Part shown: piece by piece, positions 43,854 through 54,339 of the stretch
Position numbering within the stretch: position 1 is the first letter of the stretch
Layout: each line of letters begins with the position of its first letter
Assembly: GCF_033473495.1 (NCBI RefSeq)
Contig: NC_088937.1
Span: 1,240,001-1,304,000, forward strand
Reading direction: 5' to 3'
DNA length: 64,000 nucleotides
DNA from: Cercospora beticola
Lineage: Eukaryota > Ascomycota > Dothideomycetes > Mycosphaerellales > Mycosphaerellaceae
Position numbers and translations under genes: made by a program
The notes under the pieces: model-generated
Seen by the model: the letters and a program-made list of their open reading frames with translations, nothing else
Told to the model about the DNA's origin: nothing
Database searches by the model: none

Positions 43854-44864
43854 GTTGCGAATGTGAGCGGGATCGGACCAGCAATAATATTTCAGATCGG
43901 ATGCTCGAGAATTCCCAAAAGTTTGTCCAGTCGAGCTAGAATTTAGGCTTTGAAGTTTATCCGATGCCGATGCCACAACCTTGTCCGTCATCTCCTCCTC
44001 CTCCGCTTGCACGCTCGATCACCAATCTTGCAAGAGTTCATTGCTATTTACTGCAAAGTCGGGTGTGATAAGCTAACTAGGCCTACAACGTAAGGCCATG
44101 TGCAAAGTACAGTACATCATAAACCGCGGATCGCTTTTCATGCCTCCCAGGTCCTCCGAACAAGATTTTGGCACATTCTCAGACCAGTTCTACGACTAAG
44201 ATGTCGCGTATTGCACACTCCTTCGAAGTATCTAATCTTATCATCACCAACAAAATGACTTCGATGCAGCAAGATGCGTCAAAGCTCTTTGCTGCAAAGC
44301 CATGATTCAGCTCCTCAGCGCTAGAAGGTACAGTACAGTTGCTATCTATTGCCCAGCCTCGGTTATGCTTCCCTTCGCGCGAAATGATAATAAAACATGG
44401 TTCGCTGCGACCCTTGAAATCTTGCCATCTGCACTTCTTCCAACGTGAACTTGATGGCGTATCAGCACAGTTTCTGGTCAAATCGCAAGATAATGCTTTA
44501 GAGGTTGGAGGAGTATTCCCACAATGGCAGTATTCGTCCGACAGTGCACAACGGCCATTACTCCGGTACTCAAGGCTTTCACAAGACGGTACTGGTGATG
44601 AACTTTACCAACTTCAACTGCAGAGGCGATCCTTGCGAGTTTGGGGTTTTCATTGATAGGATATGAAACTGCCACTCCGATTGCAGTGATGGAGCATAGT
44701 GAAGGAACCGAATTCGGCATGCGAATACGATCTTGCACCAAGATCTCAGAATCCCGGTCCGTCTGACAGTATGACAAAGCAATATCGAGGCTGGCATAGT
44801 TGCCTGTATGCCGAAAATCCTTCCCTTCGACTTTCCACGACAGCACAAAACGGCACATTGCTAC
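43854..44864. other. Intergenic, no gene seen
   Basis: 1 kb holding the DRS1 promoter and the choline kinase 3' flank. Several short open frames exist on both strands (for example plus 44339-44656), but they lack recognisable products. Sequence is AT-richer than the flanking exons. Confidence 0.45.
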
Positions 44865-47198
44865 CTAGTACTCGACCGTCTTGACCTTTTCTCTCGTCTC
44901 CTGGCTGAGATCCTCTGGCTTGATGAAGCCCATCTGCAATGCGTCGCCCCAGAAGAACATAGCCCGGTGTTGCGCATAACCAAGATAATCGAATTCCTCA
45001 TCCTCAGCAACTGGCTCGTCCCCTTGCTGTTCCTTCAGAATCTCCTTGTACTGGTCTGCTCTCTCGCCAAGCAGGTTCTCTGGACTTTCACCTTCGCTTT
45101 CACTAGCTACAGCACTGCCATCGAAAAGCGGCATACCAGGAACTTTGGCTTGGATGATACCCCAGGCTATCCACTGAGCGGTGTTGGCTAAGCGCCACAT
45201 TCTCGTCTCATCCAGGAGACGCTTCACTTCTGCGTCCTCTCTCTTCTTCTGGGCATCGTCTTCCGCTGGCACAGCGGCAGTCTGCGATGGAGTTCGGACA
45301 TCAAGCATGAAATCCGATATGCTGGTCGTCGATCTTTTGATGGGTTCTGGCTCTCTGGCATCAGCAGAAGTTGATGTGGGAGCCAATTTCGGAGTCGACA
45401 CATTGAACTGCGATCGATGGCGCACATAGGCACGGACGAAGCGATCTTGCTCCTCTGGCGTAGGATACATGTTTGCTTGCATTCCGTAAGGCTTCTTCTC
45501 GTCGTGGTAATTGTAGCACCACTCCGTGAAGTGGTTGGCGAATTCAAGGCCGGGAGTGTTGGCATTGGAGTACTCGAAATCGATGACGATAAGCTGTTTG
45601 TGGGTGTTCGATGGTAAGAGCAGTGGACTCTCGCCTGACGGGATCTGCCGCAAGATATTGCCATATTGCGTGTCGTTGTGTGCGAAAACAAGCGCTTCCT
45701 GGAGACGTTTGGTACCGCCATACTGCTTTTTCAGCCAGTCGCGGTACTGCTCAAGGACCGCTCTGAACTGCTTCCATGGAACGCCACAAATGTACCCACG
45801 ACGTAGCCATGCTCGGTTCCCCACTGGCTTCTCGTCTGGCGACATTCCTTCGAATTGTCGATCCATCCATGTAACGATCTGTTCGACACGATCAACCCAT
45901 TTGTCCCAGTTACGCCACACGAATGGTCCATCAGCGCGCTCCTGGTCAAGAAGCTCCACGCCGTCATGAAGCTCGCGCATACGTTTGGCGATCTGGCGAC
46001 TCGTATCAGGGTCCCGAAGCTCTTGAGGCGTCAGTGGTTTTGCGTGGAAGAATTCCTCGAAGCGACCATTGGCAAAGGTGCCCAAAAGTCTCGGGCCAAT
46101 TCTTTTGCGCCCTAGACGCCGCAGAATGGCCAGCTCAGACTCGCGATCAATCAGATGTCCCACCTGTGGTCCATAGATTCTGAGCAGAAGCTTTGGCGGG
46201 GCCTTCTTGACGCCGATGACATTGCCTTGCTCGTCATGCTTCTCAAGAGGAAGATCAGTGGGCGGAGAGACCACATACACAGCGTTTGTCAGAGCACCAC
46301 TAAGTCTCTCCACGCTGATCGCAGCACTCCATTCCATGGGAACCTTTCGCCAGCCCTTGACACGTAGTGTATGTGTCAGGCGTGTGATTTCGAACTTGAA
46401 TTTAGCCCATGCGTCTTGGTCGCGGTGAGACGCAATCTGCTTGAGCTCATCATCACCTTCCTCATCAGACAAGTCCGAAGCACCTCCTGAATATGCTAAA
46501 GTCTTGGAGTTGTCCAGGGAAACTTCGCAGCTCGGAACATGGAGTTCATTGTCTAGTGCCTCTGTGTCTGTGGCACTAGCTGCAGAAGACTGTTTGCGAC
46601 TGTGGAGAAGCTTGCGAACGGAAGTCTTACTACCGAGCAACGAGCCTTTCCGAGCGGAGGTCCTTCTGATATTCAAGTTTTGTCGCACAATTTGCTCCAG
46701 CTTGTTGAGTTCCAGAGACTCATCGGATGCATCAGAATCTCGCCGCGTTCGTTGCGACGCACGATCTTCCGGCTGGCCAACTTCATCCGGTGTTGAGAGT
46801 GCAGCTGGCTCATGTCGACCATGCCGGCTAGCCTTGCGGCGATGTCGCTTCTCTCGCTTGTCTTTGATCCAGCTGGAGATCTGCGTGATCAAATGGTCAT
46901 AATGGTCAGTCTCATCTTCATCCTGGTCCTCCTGAGTCTGGCCAGCTCCATCCGCATTCACACAGAGCGGCTTGTTGCAGGGACTCGCCGGAGGCCGTCC
47001 GGCCAAGCGATACGAGCGCGGCTTGACAGTGGGCTTCCTCGAACAGTCGCACTTGAGATCTTCGACGCTTTTCTGGTTGCCGAGTATCAGAGGAGAAATG
47101 GTCTCTGGATGTTCAGCGATCGTGACAGCTGCGAACGAAGCAATGAGCGTGGGTTCTGGCAACAGCAGAGGGGATATCGTTGGGGAAAGAGTCGACAT
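44865..47198 (-). CDS. Choline (ethanolamine) kinase
   Basis: First enzyme of the CDP-choline (Kennedy) pathway: ATP-dependent phosphorylation of choline, in the cytosol. It is a single exon of 777 residues from ATG 47198. The catalytic core spans about 285-600 and 690-777: ERLSGALTNAVYVV, Brenner motif AHNDTQYGNIL (506-516) and the choline kinase motif VIDFEYSNAN (538-547). The first ~260 residues are a charged Ser/Arg-rich extension, and an ~80-residue Ser/Thr-rich insert sits between the core helices, so the protein is far longer than the ~450-residue animal enzymes, as is usual in fungi. An upstream ATG-led Cys-rich frame (47457-47113) may be an untranslated or alternative 5' exon. Confidence 0.92.
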   Translation of the reverse strand: MSTLSPTISPLLLPEPTLIASFAAVTIAEHPETISPLILGNQKSVEDLKCDCSRKPTVKPRSYRLAGRPPASPCNKPLCVNADGAGQTQEDQDEDETDHYDHLITQISSWIKDKREKRHRRKASRHGRHEPAALSTPDEVGQPEDRASQRTRRDSDASDESLELNKLEQIVRQNLNIRRTSARKGSLLGSKTSVRKLLHSRKQSSAASATDTEALDNELHVPSCEVSLDNSKTLAYSGGASDLSDEEGDDELKQIASHRDQDAWAKFKFEITRLTHTLRVKGWRKVPMEWSAAISVERLSGALTNAVYVVSPPTDLPLEKHDEQGNVIGVKKAPPKLLLRIYGPQVGHLIDRESELAILRRLGRKRIGPRLLGTFANGRFEEFFHAKPLTPQELRDPDTSRQIAKRMRELHDGVELLDQERADGPFVWRNWDKWVDRVEQIVTWMDRQFEGMSPDEKPVGNRAWLRRGYICGVPWKQFRAVLEQYRDWLKKQYGGTKRLQEALVFAHNDTQYGNILRQIPSGESPLLLPSNTHKQLIVIDFEYSNANTPGLEFANHFTEWCYNYHDEKKPYGMQANMYPTPEEQDRFVRAYVRHRSQFNVSTPKLAPTSTSADAREPEPIKRSTTSISDFMLDVRTPSQTAAVPAEDDAQKKREDAEVKRLLDETRMWRLANTAQWIAWGIIQAKVPGMPLFDGSAVASESEGESPENLLGERADQYKEILKEQQGDEPVAEDEEFDYLGYAQHRAMFFWGDALQMGFIKPEDLSQETREKVKTVEY

Positions 47199-47457
47199 CG
47201 CGGATGCCTGACCCGGTCGATTTGCAGGTTGTGGTGACAGGTGCAGAGGTGGCAGAAACGAGAGTCACATGACGTGCACAAAGTGGGCAGTGACTGCCGT
47301 GCGAGTGCAAGTGAGGGGAGCAGGACGTACATTTCAGTGGTGATCGCGGCGACACGGCACCTTGAGTGAGGCCAAGGTACGAGCTGGGTGAAGCGCACTG
47401 AGCAGAGTCGTGCTTCACTTCAGCAGCCTCAGGCGTGCTCTTCTGGGAATCAGACAT
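47113..47457 (-). other. ATG-led Cys-rich open frame upstream of choline kinase
   Basis: Starts MSDSQKSTPEAAEVKH at 47457 and contains CTSC..HLHSHGSHCPLC, a CxxC-type pattern, then runs out of frame with the kinase start at 47198. Possible roles are an upstream ORF, a first exon spliced to the kinase, or a small separate gene. A GTACGT donor within it does not keep phase with the acceptor just before 47207. Confidence 0.3.
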
Positions 47458-48039
47458 GGCCGTTTGGCGGACGAGGTGAGGTCTGAGCAAGCGGTAGGCG
47501 TGGCGTCAAACGAGTCACAGTACTATGACGGAGCCGTGGTGGAGCAAGGGGGTGCGACGGCTGCACAAAACGAAATGGTAATTGCTAAACGGTGACGAGC
47601 GCGGCAGAGCTCACGTAAGGAGCAGAACTGGTGAAGGTGACATCGATGGCTCCAGCAGAATTTCGCACTCTCAAGTTTTTCGGACGACATGTCTCACGCA
47701 CGCTCTTTCCATCGCTCGACTACGAAATCTTGATTTTCTGTCGACCAATCGAATCACGGCGTGCAAGCGAATCAGGCCCATCGGCTGGACATTTTTTCCG
47801 AATCGGTCCTATGTCTCCCATCTAGATCTGCCCATATCAGCTGATAGATGCCTTGTGACTATTACGAGGCATTTCGAGAAGGCAATGATCCATGTATCTG
47901 TAGTCACGACCAGGCATTATTGGAAACGAAGACTTTTGATTCTGTGCTTGCTAGACGATTTACTTACTACAGTGCGGCTGGGACTGTCACTCGCGCTCTG
48001 CCTTAGCGAATACAAGCCAGATGAGCTCGCCTGGTCTTT
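47458..48039. other. Intergenic, no gene seen
   Basis: Between the region 5' of choline kinase and the 58-bp tandem array. Open frames on plus (47582-48067) begin without a credible start and give no recognisable product. Confidence 0.45.
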
Positions 48040-48225
48040 GAACTCGTTCTTAGAAGCCTTTGCTTGAAAGTGCTGCTGAGAACTTGGTCGACTGAAATGC
48101 AGCTGATCTCAGAGCCCTCGCTTGGAAGTGCTCCCGAGAACTTGAACGACTGAACTTCAACTCGTCTAAAAGCCCTTGTTTGGAAGTGCACCCGAGAACT
48201 TGGTCGACTGGACTCCAACGTTCAC
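48040..48225. repeat. 58-bp tandem repeat array, about 3.2 copies
   Basis: Three near-copies begin at 48052, 48111 and 48169, each opening AGAAGCC/AGAGCCC/AAAGCCC and containing GAAGTGC..CCGAGAACTTG..CGACTG. A partial copy precedes at about 48040. The period of 58-59 bp is not a multiple of three. The last copy overlaps the 3' end of the zinc-finger gene, whose TAG stop (48166-48168) falls at the copy 2/3 junction. Confidence 0.8.
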
Positions 48226-49688
48226 GTTTGCACTGCCTGCCTTAACAAGGGACTTGTTCAAGTTGAAGATTTTGGGCTGAGCGACCGACTCAGCCGTCAG
48301 GAAGCCTCCCGTCACTTCGCCAATGAACTTCTCGAAATCGCGACTCTCCTTAATGCGACACTTTCTCGTGTACTCGACGTGGCTCATGAGGGCTGTGACC
48401 TCGTCGAAACGCTTGAAGCACCACGGGCATCGAAACATCTTGATCCAGTGCATGTCACGGAAGTGCTGCTCGATCTCACGGGGTGTCTTATAGGTACAGT
48501 ACATGGCCTCGTTCGCGCAAGCTGGGAACGGGCAACAGTACCCCTCCAGCAAGGGACTGTAGAAGCGCTCAGCAGAGTAGTTCGGGTCTGTTGGGTTCCA
48601 GAAATGGGTGTCGAGGATGTTGGGATTCTGCATGAGACGATGTTCCTGGATGGCTTTCCAGTCGCCAGCTGGCGGCGTGGGCTGCGCAGCAGGGAACAGC
48701 TTCTTGGTCGTGTTTTCCGTATCCCAAGCACTGGAAGCATTGGCGCGTACGACCTTGCGATTTGCTGAAGAGTGCTGCGTGGTCGCAGGAGAAGTCGGTA
48801 CTGTGGCAATCTTGAGAACACCACGACGGCTCGTTCCCTGCGAACCTAACGACATCGTCCGAATGCCGTCCGAGAGGTCTTTCGGCGCCTTCTGCGGCTT
48901 TGGCTTCGGCCATGACCCCTGTGAAGCAGAGGTGGCCTCACCTGAACGGAAGTCCATGAGATCAACCTCGGGCTTCATCGGTCGGTAGCCTCCCATTTGG
49001 GCGTCGTCGTCCTGATCGATCAGAGACACGCCTCCTTGCTCCTGATCCATTGCTTCACTTCCATCAGTGACCTCGCGTAGGTCGAAGCTCTCGGTAGGTT
49101 GCTGGTACGCGGACAGGGCGTGCTGGAATTGATCGGGACCTTCCATGACCTGGTTGAGGATGTACTTGTGATTGATGCAGGCGTGAAGCATCCAGCGTCG
49201 GATTTCTTTGCATTCGTCACGCTCGATGTGACCGATCATGTGTGTAGCGCGGAGGAATTTCGTTTGGCAGCCAGGGCAGTCAATGTCTTGATCTGCCGGG
49301 TGCATCTGTCGTAAGGATGTGTTAGTGTTACTGCTGCGCTACTGAGATTATGAACTCGCATGGTCGTACTTACCTGAGTTCGATGTAACTTGCGGCCGTC
49401 GAAACTCTTGAAGTTCTCACCACAGAACTCGCACACGATATGGCGAGGCTTCTCGTCCCTTACCCTCTTCCTACCCTCGATGAAGGGGGCCATCATGTCG
49501 ACCTTGTGTTGCAGGAGCTCTTCCCAGTCATCGCAGTCGACGTCGCACTTCTTGCAGTAGTAGTGCTCCGGGGTCTCGATTTTGTGGTTTCTCATCTCTT
49601 GTCTGCTGTTGAAGCGATGTTGACAGTCCGCATATGTGCAGGCGATGCCCCTCTCTCCTCGAGGCGTGTCTTCGGAAGTGTCCGACAT
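48166..49688 (-). CDS. C2H2-type zinc-finger protein
   Basis: Predicted nucleic-acid-binding protein typical of ascomycetes. Exon 1 is 49688-49374 and exon 2 is 49305-48166, with a 68-bp intron (GTAAGT..CGACAG), giving 484 residues. Fingers lie in three blocks: N-terminal (CTYADCQHRFNSRQEMRNH, CKKCDVDCDDWEELLQH and CEFCGENFKSFDGRKLH), one across the splice junction (CPGCQTKFLRATHMIGHIE), and two C-terminal (CPFPACANEAMYCTYKTPRE..H and CPWCFKRFDEVTALMSH). The middle is Ser/Pro-rich and disordered. The C-terminus (GVQSTKFSGALPNKGF) is encoded by the last copy of a 58-bp tandem repeat and may vary between strains. Target unknown. Confidence 0.87.
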
Positions 49689-50036
49689 CTTGATGGGCGA
49701 TGTTGTGGGTTGTGGTGGGTGGAGCTGTGAAGGTCGGCTGTCAATGGAAATTCAAGGTGGGTTGGCTGTCGCGGTTGCCTTGTGAGCTGCGTGAAACGAA
49801 TGCGCGTGCAGGTAGAAGTGAAGCTTCTTGGCGAAGCCACTGCCTTCACTTCAATGTGCACAAACTTGGAGGAAGTCGTGATTGATACATCGGATTACTC
49901 ATAGGCTTATGCTTCTCAAGAATCTTGCAACGCTAAACACATCAGGTTGACAACAACGCTCATCAAAAATTGGAACCCTAGGGCGATGGATTGAGGATCG
50001 ACACGATCGCGCAAGCAGCCAGCCAGCGCCTTACTG
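49689..50036. other. Intergenic, no gene seen
   Basis: Promoter and leader of the zinc-finger gene and 3' flank of the small orphan gene. No gene supported. Confidence 0.5.
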
Positions 50037-50480
50037 CTACAGAGTCCCTTCCTAAAGTGAAGACACAATTGTCAGCGAGTGCAACATGACTAACAAACGA
50101 CAACTTACATCTGAGGATTTCGCACTATCGCTATCACTCCTTCGCTTTCCGGCCTCGATGGTGGTCCGGTTGCCAGACTCTTTCTCATCGGCATCCTGCG
50201 TAAACGGCGCGACTTGCTCGGCATTAGCCACAGAGGCTTGTGATCGCACGCGCGCGAGAATGCGCTGTTGACGTTCCCGAATACACGGAGGACGATCTGG
50301 ACGTGCCTCGAACTGCATGGCGTCGAGCAGGTTGCCGCTAGGACTACGCACATGCCCTCCCTCTGGAATGTCGGCTGGGTCGATGAGAGCTGATAGCTTG
50401 TTCTTTGGTAGGGCTGAATGTGGCCGTATGGCGGCAGGTTGAAGTTTAGCGAGTCGGACTGTATCTTCAATGCTTGCCAT
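50037..50480 (-). CDS. Small hypothetical protein (128 aa)
   Basis: Not recognised. Exon 1 is 50480-50109 and the last exon is only 15 bp (50051-50037: EGTL and stop), with a 57-bp intron (GTAAGT, CTGAC branch, CTTTAG). The start is MASIEDTVRLAKLQ; another in-frame ATG lies 25 codons upstream at 50555. It has conserved-looking motifs such as LSALIDPADIPEGGHVRSPS and a helical RPPCIRERQQRILARV, then a Ser/Lys/Asp-rich tail with a KRR cluster. It has no signal peptide or membrane segment. Clean splice signals suggest a real gene. Confidence 0.65.
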
Positions 50481-51605
50481 AGCGTCGGGCCAGCCGGCCT
50501 GTGTAGGGTCGCGAGATCGGCGCGCTCTGATCGCTTTCCATGGTATGCAGTCCATGCGGTTGATGTTATCTATGTGGCCTTGCGACGAAGAGTTCGAGAG
50601 AGCAAGACGTGTTTCGTGCTTGAAGAGTGTTGGCAGCAATAACTTGCTCCCCAGCGAGCTTATGCACAGGCACCTTTTGATCGCTGTTGTTTCTCCCGGG
50701 CCTGTATCGAATTCTCTGATCAGTGTCAGGACACCGAATGCTAGTCTTGATTAGTATGAACGATCGAAAGCAATGTCCTGGCAAGCAACTCGGGACACGA
50801 TGTTGAACATCGTGAACAACTGATAATGAGGATGAGAAGCCTGGCCTAGGGGTCAAGACAGCCTGCAGGCGGACTAGCTTGTCTCATCGAATACTATTGT
50901 CTGCCGTACGCCAATCGTCACGGAAGTCGGCCACCAAGCATGTGTCGGACCGGGGATCACAGTGTTTCAACCCATGGAGACATTTTCGAATTGGTAAAGC
51001 CCAGTGGCTGGCTCGTTAGTTGTGACGACCCCTCGAAACCAGCAGTTTTCATTGCAGCATATGCAAGAACTTCACGTTGTCAGCATTCTATTTAACGTTC
51101 GGCCTACCAGTCATCAAGAGACACCACGAAACATCCAATCGGCACCGCCGCAGGTGCATTGCCGGAGACCCTTGGCGAGTCGTGCGCGTGGTTTCGGAGG
51201 CCCGAACATGCGCTCGTGCGCGAGGGTGTATGCATCCCAGACATCCGTTCCGTTGTGTGAAGGAGTGACGCTAATTAAGTTGTCGCGGCAAGCCGAGACT
51301 GTATGTCGGCGAAGTGATCTGTGGCGCAGCTTGCTCGGTGAATGTCATTAGCACAAATATATGATTCCAGTCTGTTTCCGCACAGCAGAACGGAGTCCAG
51401 AGACAATGACACTTCCGGGTCTCTCGAGACCATGATTGTCTTACTGCCTGGCTTCGATAGACAGAACGCCTTGACTACGCTGCAGGAGGCAGAAAGATAC
51501 AAGGAGCAACGACTCGAACCCGTCTGACAGAACATGCAGCATGGAAGGCGCGATACCGAAGGTAACTTTCTATTTTGTTCTTCGGTGGTCGTCTACCGTG
51601 CTGGT
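50481..51605. other. Intergenic, no gene seen
   Basis: 1.1 kb between two minus-strand genes. Open frames are short (up to about 115 codons, plus 51004-51351) with no recognised product. No repeat or RNA gene is identified. Confidence 0.45.
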
Positions 51606-52236
51606 CTAGAAACGGGTATATGGTAACCTAGAGTGGTTTGAGCTGTCAGTCTCAGGTCTAGACACAAAAGCAATTCATGGAAGTGCCCATACCATTTTCC
51701 ACGCAAAGTGATCTTCACCCAGTCGCCCTTATCGTCTGTCTCCTTTTCTACCTTCGTGGAGAAGGAAATAGCAGACATGATCCCATCTCCGAACTTCTCG
51801 TTCATAATAGCTTGGTGCAGTGTCAGCATACAACGTAAAGGCGAAAGAGCAGCAGGGTCCGCGGACATTTGTAAGCATAGCCATAGTTCTGCACAATCTC
51901 GTATAACCTGTACATCAATGGCTCACGAGGCGGCATCTCCATAGAACGGCCCCGGTCCGGCAACGCCGCGATTTCGGTCTGGAGTAGCACATCTTCTGGG
52001 ATATCGAGAACCTCTGCGAGCTTCGTGATATCTTCTGGAGATGCATTGGCCTGACCATAAAAGATCGCGGCAGTCGAGACCTCTTCTCGTCCAAGGGCCT
52101 TCGCGATAGTTTCAAACGACAGGTTCTTGCTCTTTTTGGCAGCGAACAACACGGAACTGTGGGCTGGTAGCTTCGGCGCAAGATCCGCTGTGAGGACCGT
52201 GATGGGGTGGCCGCTGGATGTGCCTTGTGCTGCCAT
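51606..52236 (-). CDS. cyn1: Cyanate lyase (cyanase)
   Basis: Decameric enzyme that converts cyanate and bicarbonate to ammonia and CO2. Exons are 52236-51867, 51810-51693 and 51627-51606, with introns 51811-51866 and 51628-51692, giving 169 residues. The N-terminal helical DNA-binding-like domain ([14 protein letters not shown]) precedes the catalytic dimerisation domain. The catalytic triad of the family aligns with the E. coli enzyme by exact spacing: Arg110 and Glu113 in MYRLYEIV, and Ser136 in GIMSAISF. The C-terminus GKWLPYTRF matches the usual GK(Y/W)LPY end, encoded by a 22-bp last exon. Intron 1 has an unusual donor, GTCCGC, yet its splice restores [17 protein letters not shown]. Confidence 0.95.
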
Positions 52237-52846
52237 TGTGGTGCTGTCGAATGATCGTAATTTGGTAAGCCGTGTATGGGTATGCAGCCGCGCCAGTCGC
52301 AGAAACAAGAGCAGAGGCGCAGCCTTCTATACTTCCCTTTTCTATCTCCGCCTCTGTGATGCAAGCAGCTCCAGAGCTGCGAAAGAGGAGCTCCATCCCA
52401 TGCTTGCAGGGTGCTGCTACGATTTCGGGTTCATGAGTGGCCAGTGAGATGCGGAGCTCACGCCTGCGTTACTCCACTGATGACATTATGTCTGCGTCGT
52501 AGTAGTCTTTATCTATCGAGTCGCTTGCATCCGCTTTGTGGCCGAAGCATGGAACGCGAGTTGCCTGGATGGCCGGGTGAAGCAAGCTCAAGCTGGCCCG
52601 GATCACGGCAGCGTGGGACGGAGACGTCTCGGTCTCTGCGCCATCACTCGTACTTCGCCGCGCAGGTATTCGCAGACGGCGACAGATAACGAAAGTGCCT
52701 ACGAGATGAGATGAAGTGAATTGATAACACGAAGAAGCAAGAAGAGCAGATCTGTGTCGGACATCCGTTGACGCGAGGACGCTGCAAGTCTGCCGAGGCC
52801 GACCGCCCGCGACGACGCTTCTCGACTAATGAATCACGCCAACTAC
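52237..52846. other. Intergenic, no gene seen
   Basis: Promoter of cyanate lyase and 3' flank of the F-box-like gene. Open frames lack starts or recognisable content. Confidence 0.5.
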
Positions 52847-53536
52847 CTACACATAATCCGGCATATCGACGAACAACTTCGCGATCTCAGCTCTATACAG
52901 ACTCGCCAACATCTGCGCCTCCAATTCACTGTACTTCCGCGTTTTCTGCCACCTCCCGCACCAAACCTCCGCCATACGATCGAGCTGCTCTTCAATCGAC
53001 CTCCTCGACCCTAGCGTAAACGTCGCTGTCTTTGTCTTGGTGCCGTCCAAATAGAACCGAATGTCCAGCCTGCCGCGAGGATGAAAGAGCTGTCGTAATA
53101 TTCGCATATGGTCCCAGTCAATATTAAGGGACACCGGTGGGCTCTGCTGCCCTTTGAAAGACGCCAGGCTTATGGTGACATGTCGCATTTCTCGGGCCTG
53201 TTCATGGCCTATCCTTTGCGCCCATGTTTGTATCTGCTCAATGACCTCGCTCTTTTGCTCGCTTTTGAGATACTCCGTTTGTATACAGAATCGATTGATG
53301 GAGTAGTACACTGGCAGTGTCTCCCATCGTAGTTGTCTGCTGACTGCAGGAAGACCGCGAATGAGTAGAGGAGACGCTTCGTGTTGGTCGGTCATGGGAT
53401 AAGCCGCGAGGCCATCGTCCTGACTGCCACGGCCGAGGTATATCGTTTCGAGTCCGTTGTCTCCTTCCAGCAGGGTGTATTCGTAGATCGCATTGCGCAG
53501 CTCTGCCGGCAACCTGCTCAACAATGAGGTTTCCAT
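52847..53536 (-). CDS. F-box-like protein of filamentous fungi (229 aa)
   Basis: Opens METSLLSRLPAELRNAIYEYTL, the motif that marks the large fungal F-box-like group, followed by LLIRGLPAVSRQLRWETLPVYY, the usual second motif. It is a single exon; ATG 53536 is the first Met (the frame runs upstream only to a GTG). The remainder is mixed helix/strand with Trp and Arg-rich segments and no recognised substrate-binding repeat. It resembles the protein at 19910-20585 only in these two motifs, so the two are members of one wide family rather than recent duplicates. Biochemical function is unknown. Confidence 0.78.
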   Translation of the reverse strand: METSLLSRLPAELRNAIYEYTLLEGDNGLETIYLGRGSQDDGLAAYPMTDQHEASPLLIRGLPAVSRQLRWETLPVYYSINRFCIQTEYLKSEQKSEVIEQIQTWAQRIGHEQAREMRHVTISLASFKGQQSPPVSLNIDWDHMRILRQLFHPRGRLDIRFYLDGTKTKTATFTLGSRRSIEEQLDRMAEVWCGRWQKTRKYSELEAQMLASLYRAEIAKLFVDMPDYV

Positions 53537-54339
53537 ACTGGGTAGTAGACCTGACTTCAGCGATATTGGGAATATGAGAGAGGGGTTGTGCGCTAGATCC
53601 TTGTCACGAGCAATTGTCCGCGTGTTTGGTTCTTGCTTGGAGTCCAGTGACACCTGTCTCAGATTGGAAGCAAAGAAATCATGTACTCGATTGAATGAAT
53701 GGCAGAAGGTAAGCTCGAGACAGACAAGCCTTACACTACACTTCTAAGCCTAATCAAACTTTCTAGACATTCGGCAGTGGAAAGGGTGAGGGGAGACAGT
53801 CGCCTCGGACATGTTCCTGCAGGGACGTTTACTAGACATCGCAGACCTCCCTTGCCAGATCACGTTTCTGGATGGTCCACGCCGTTGGCGCATGAGCTGA
53901 TTGGCGTGGACGAGTGACAGCAGGCACAGGATAGGAAGCAGCTCGCTGTTGAGAGGTGAACCCTGGCGCATGACTTTGTCGATCCATGCAGGGTCCTCGC
54001 AAGGCTGAGCTTCAAACCGAGTGTTCGGGTGGGTTTCTGCACATACCTACTGCCGGAAGGAATTGAGACTCCGTGCTCCTCTCTACTCCTGGAACTCGAG
54101 TGCACTTCGATCATCGTATCTCCGCCTTGTGCAGCGTAGCTCAGGCGATCTGTCTCGACAAGCGAGGCAGTTGCGGAACCCAATTGACGAGAGAGAGAAC
54201 CAATATGCGATAATGTATTCTTGTTCCGCTTGCTAACATCTTCGCACGCATTGCTAAAGTTTACACCAGGTACCTTGATAGTCGCAAAGAAAATCAGAGT
54301 CAGGCCTCTTCCGCAGGGGTGTTATCCAACTCCTCTTTC
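53537..54339. other. Intergenic, no gene seen
   Basis: 800 bp upstream of the F-box-like gene and downstream of the secreted protein gene. Open frames on both strands are under 110 codons without credible starts. Confidence 0.45.

Noticed and set aside
43075..43866. 263-codon plus-strand Ser-rich open frame
   Set aside because: Antisense of the acidic Asp/Glu-rich N-terminus of DRS1; GAN/GAR codons read backwards give Ser and Leu runs.
51490..51530. tRNA-like GGTTCGAGTC box on the minus strand
   Set aside because: No matching acceptor, D or anticodon arms could be folded around it.
19910..53536. The two F-box-like genes as recent duplicates
   Set aside because: Only the two short family motifs match; the rest differs and one has an intron while the other has none.
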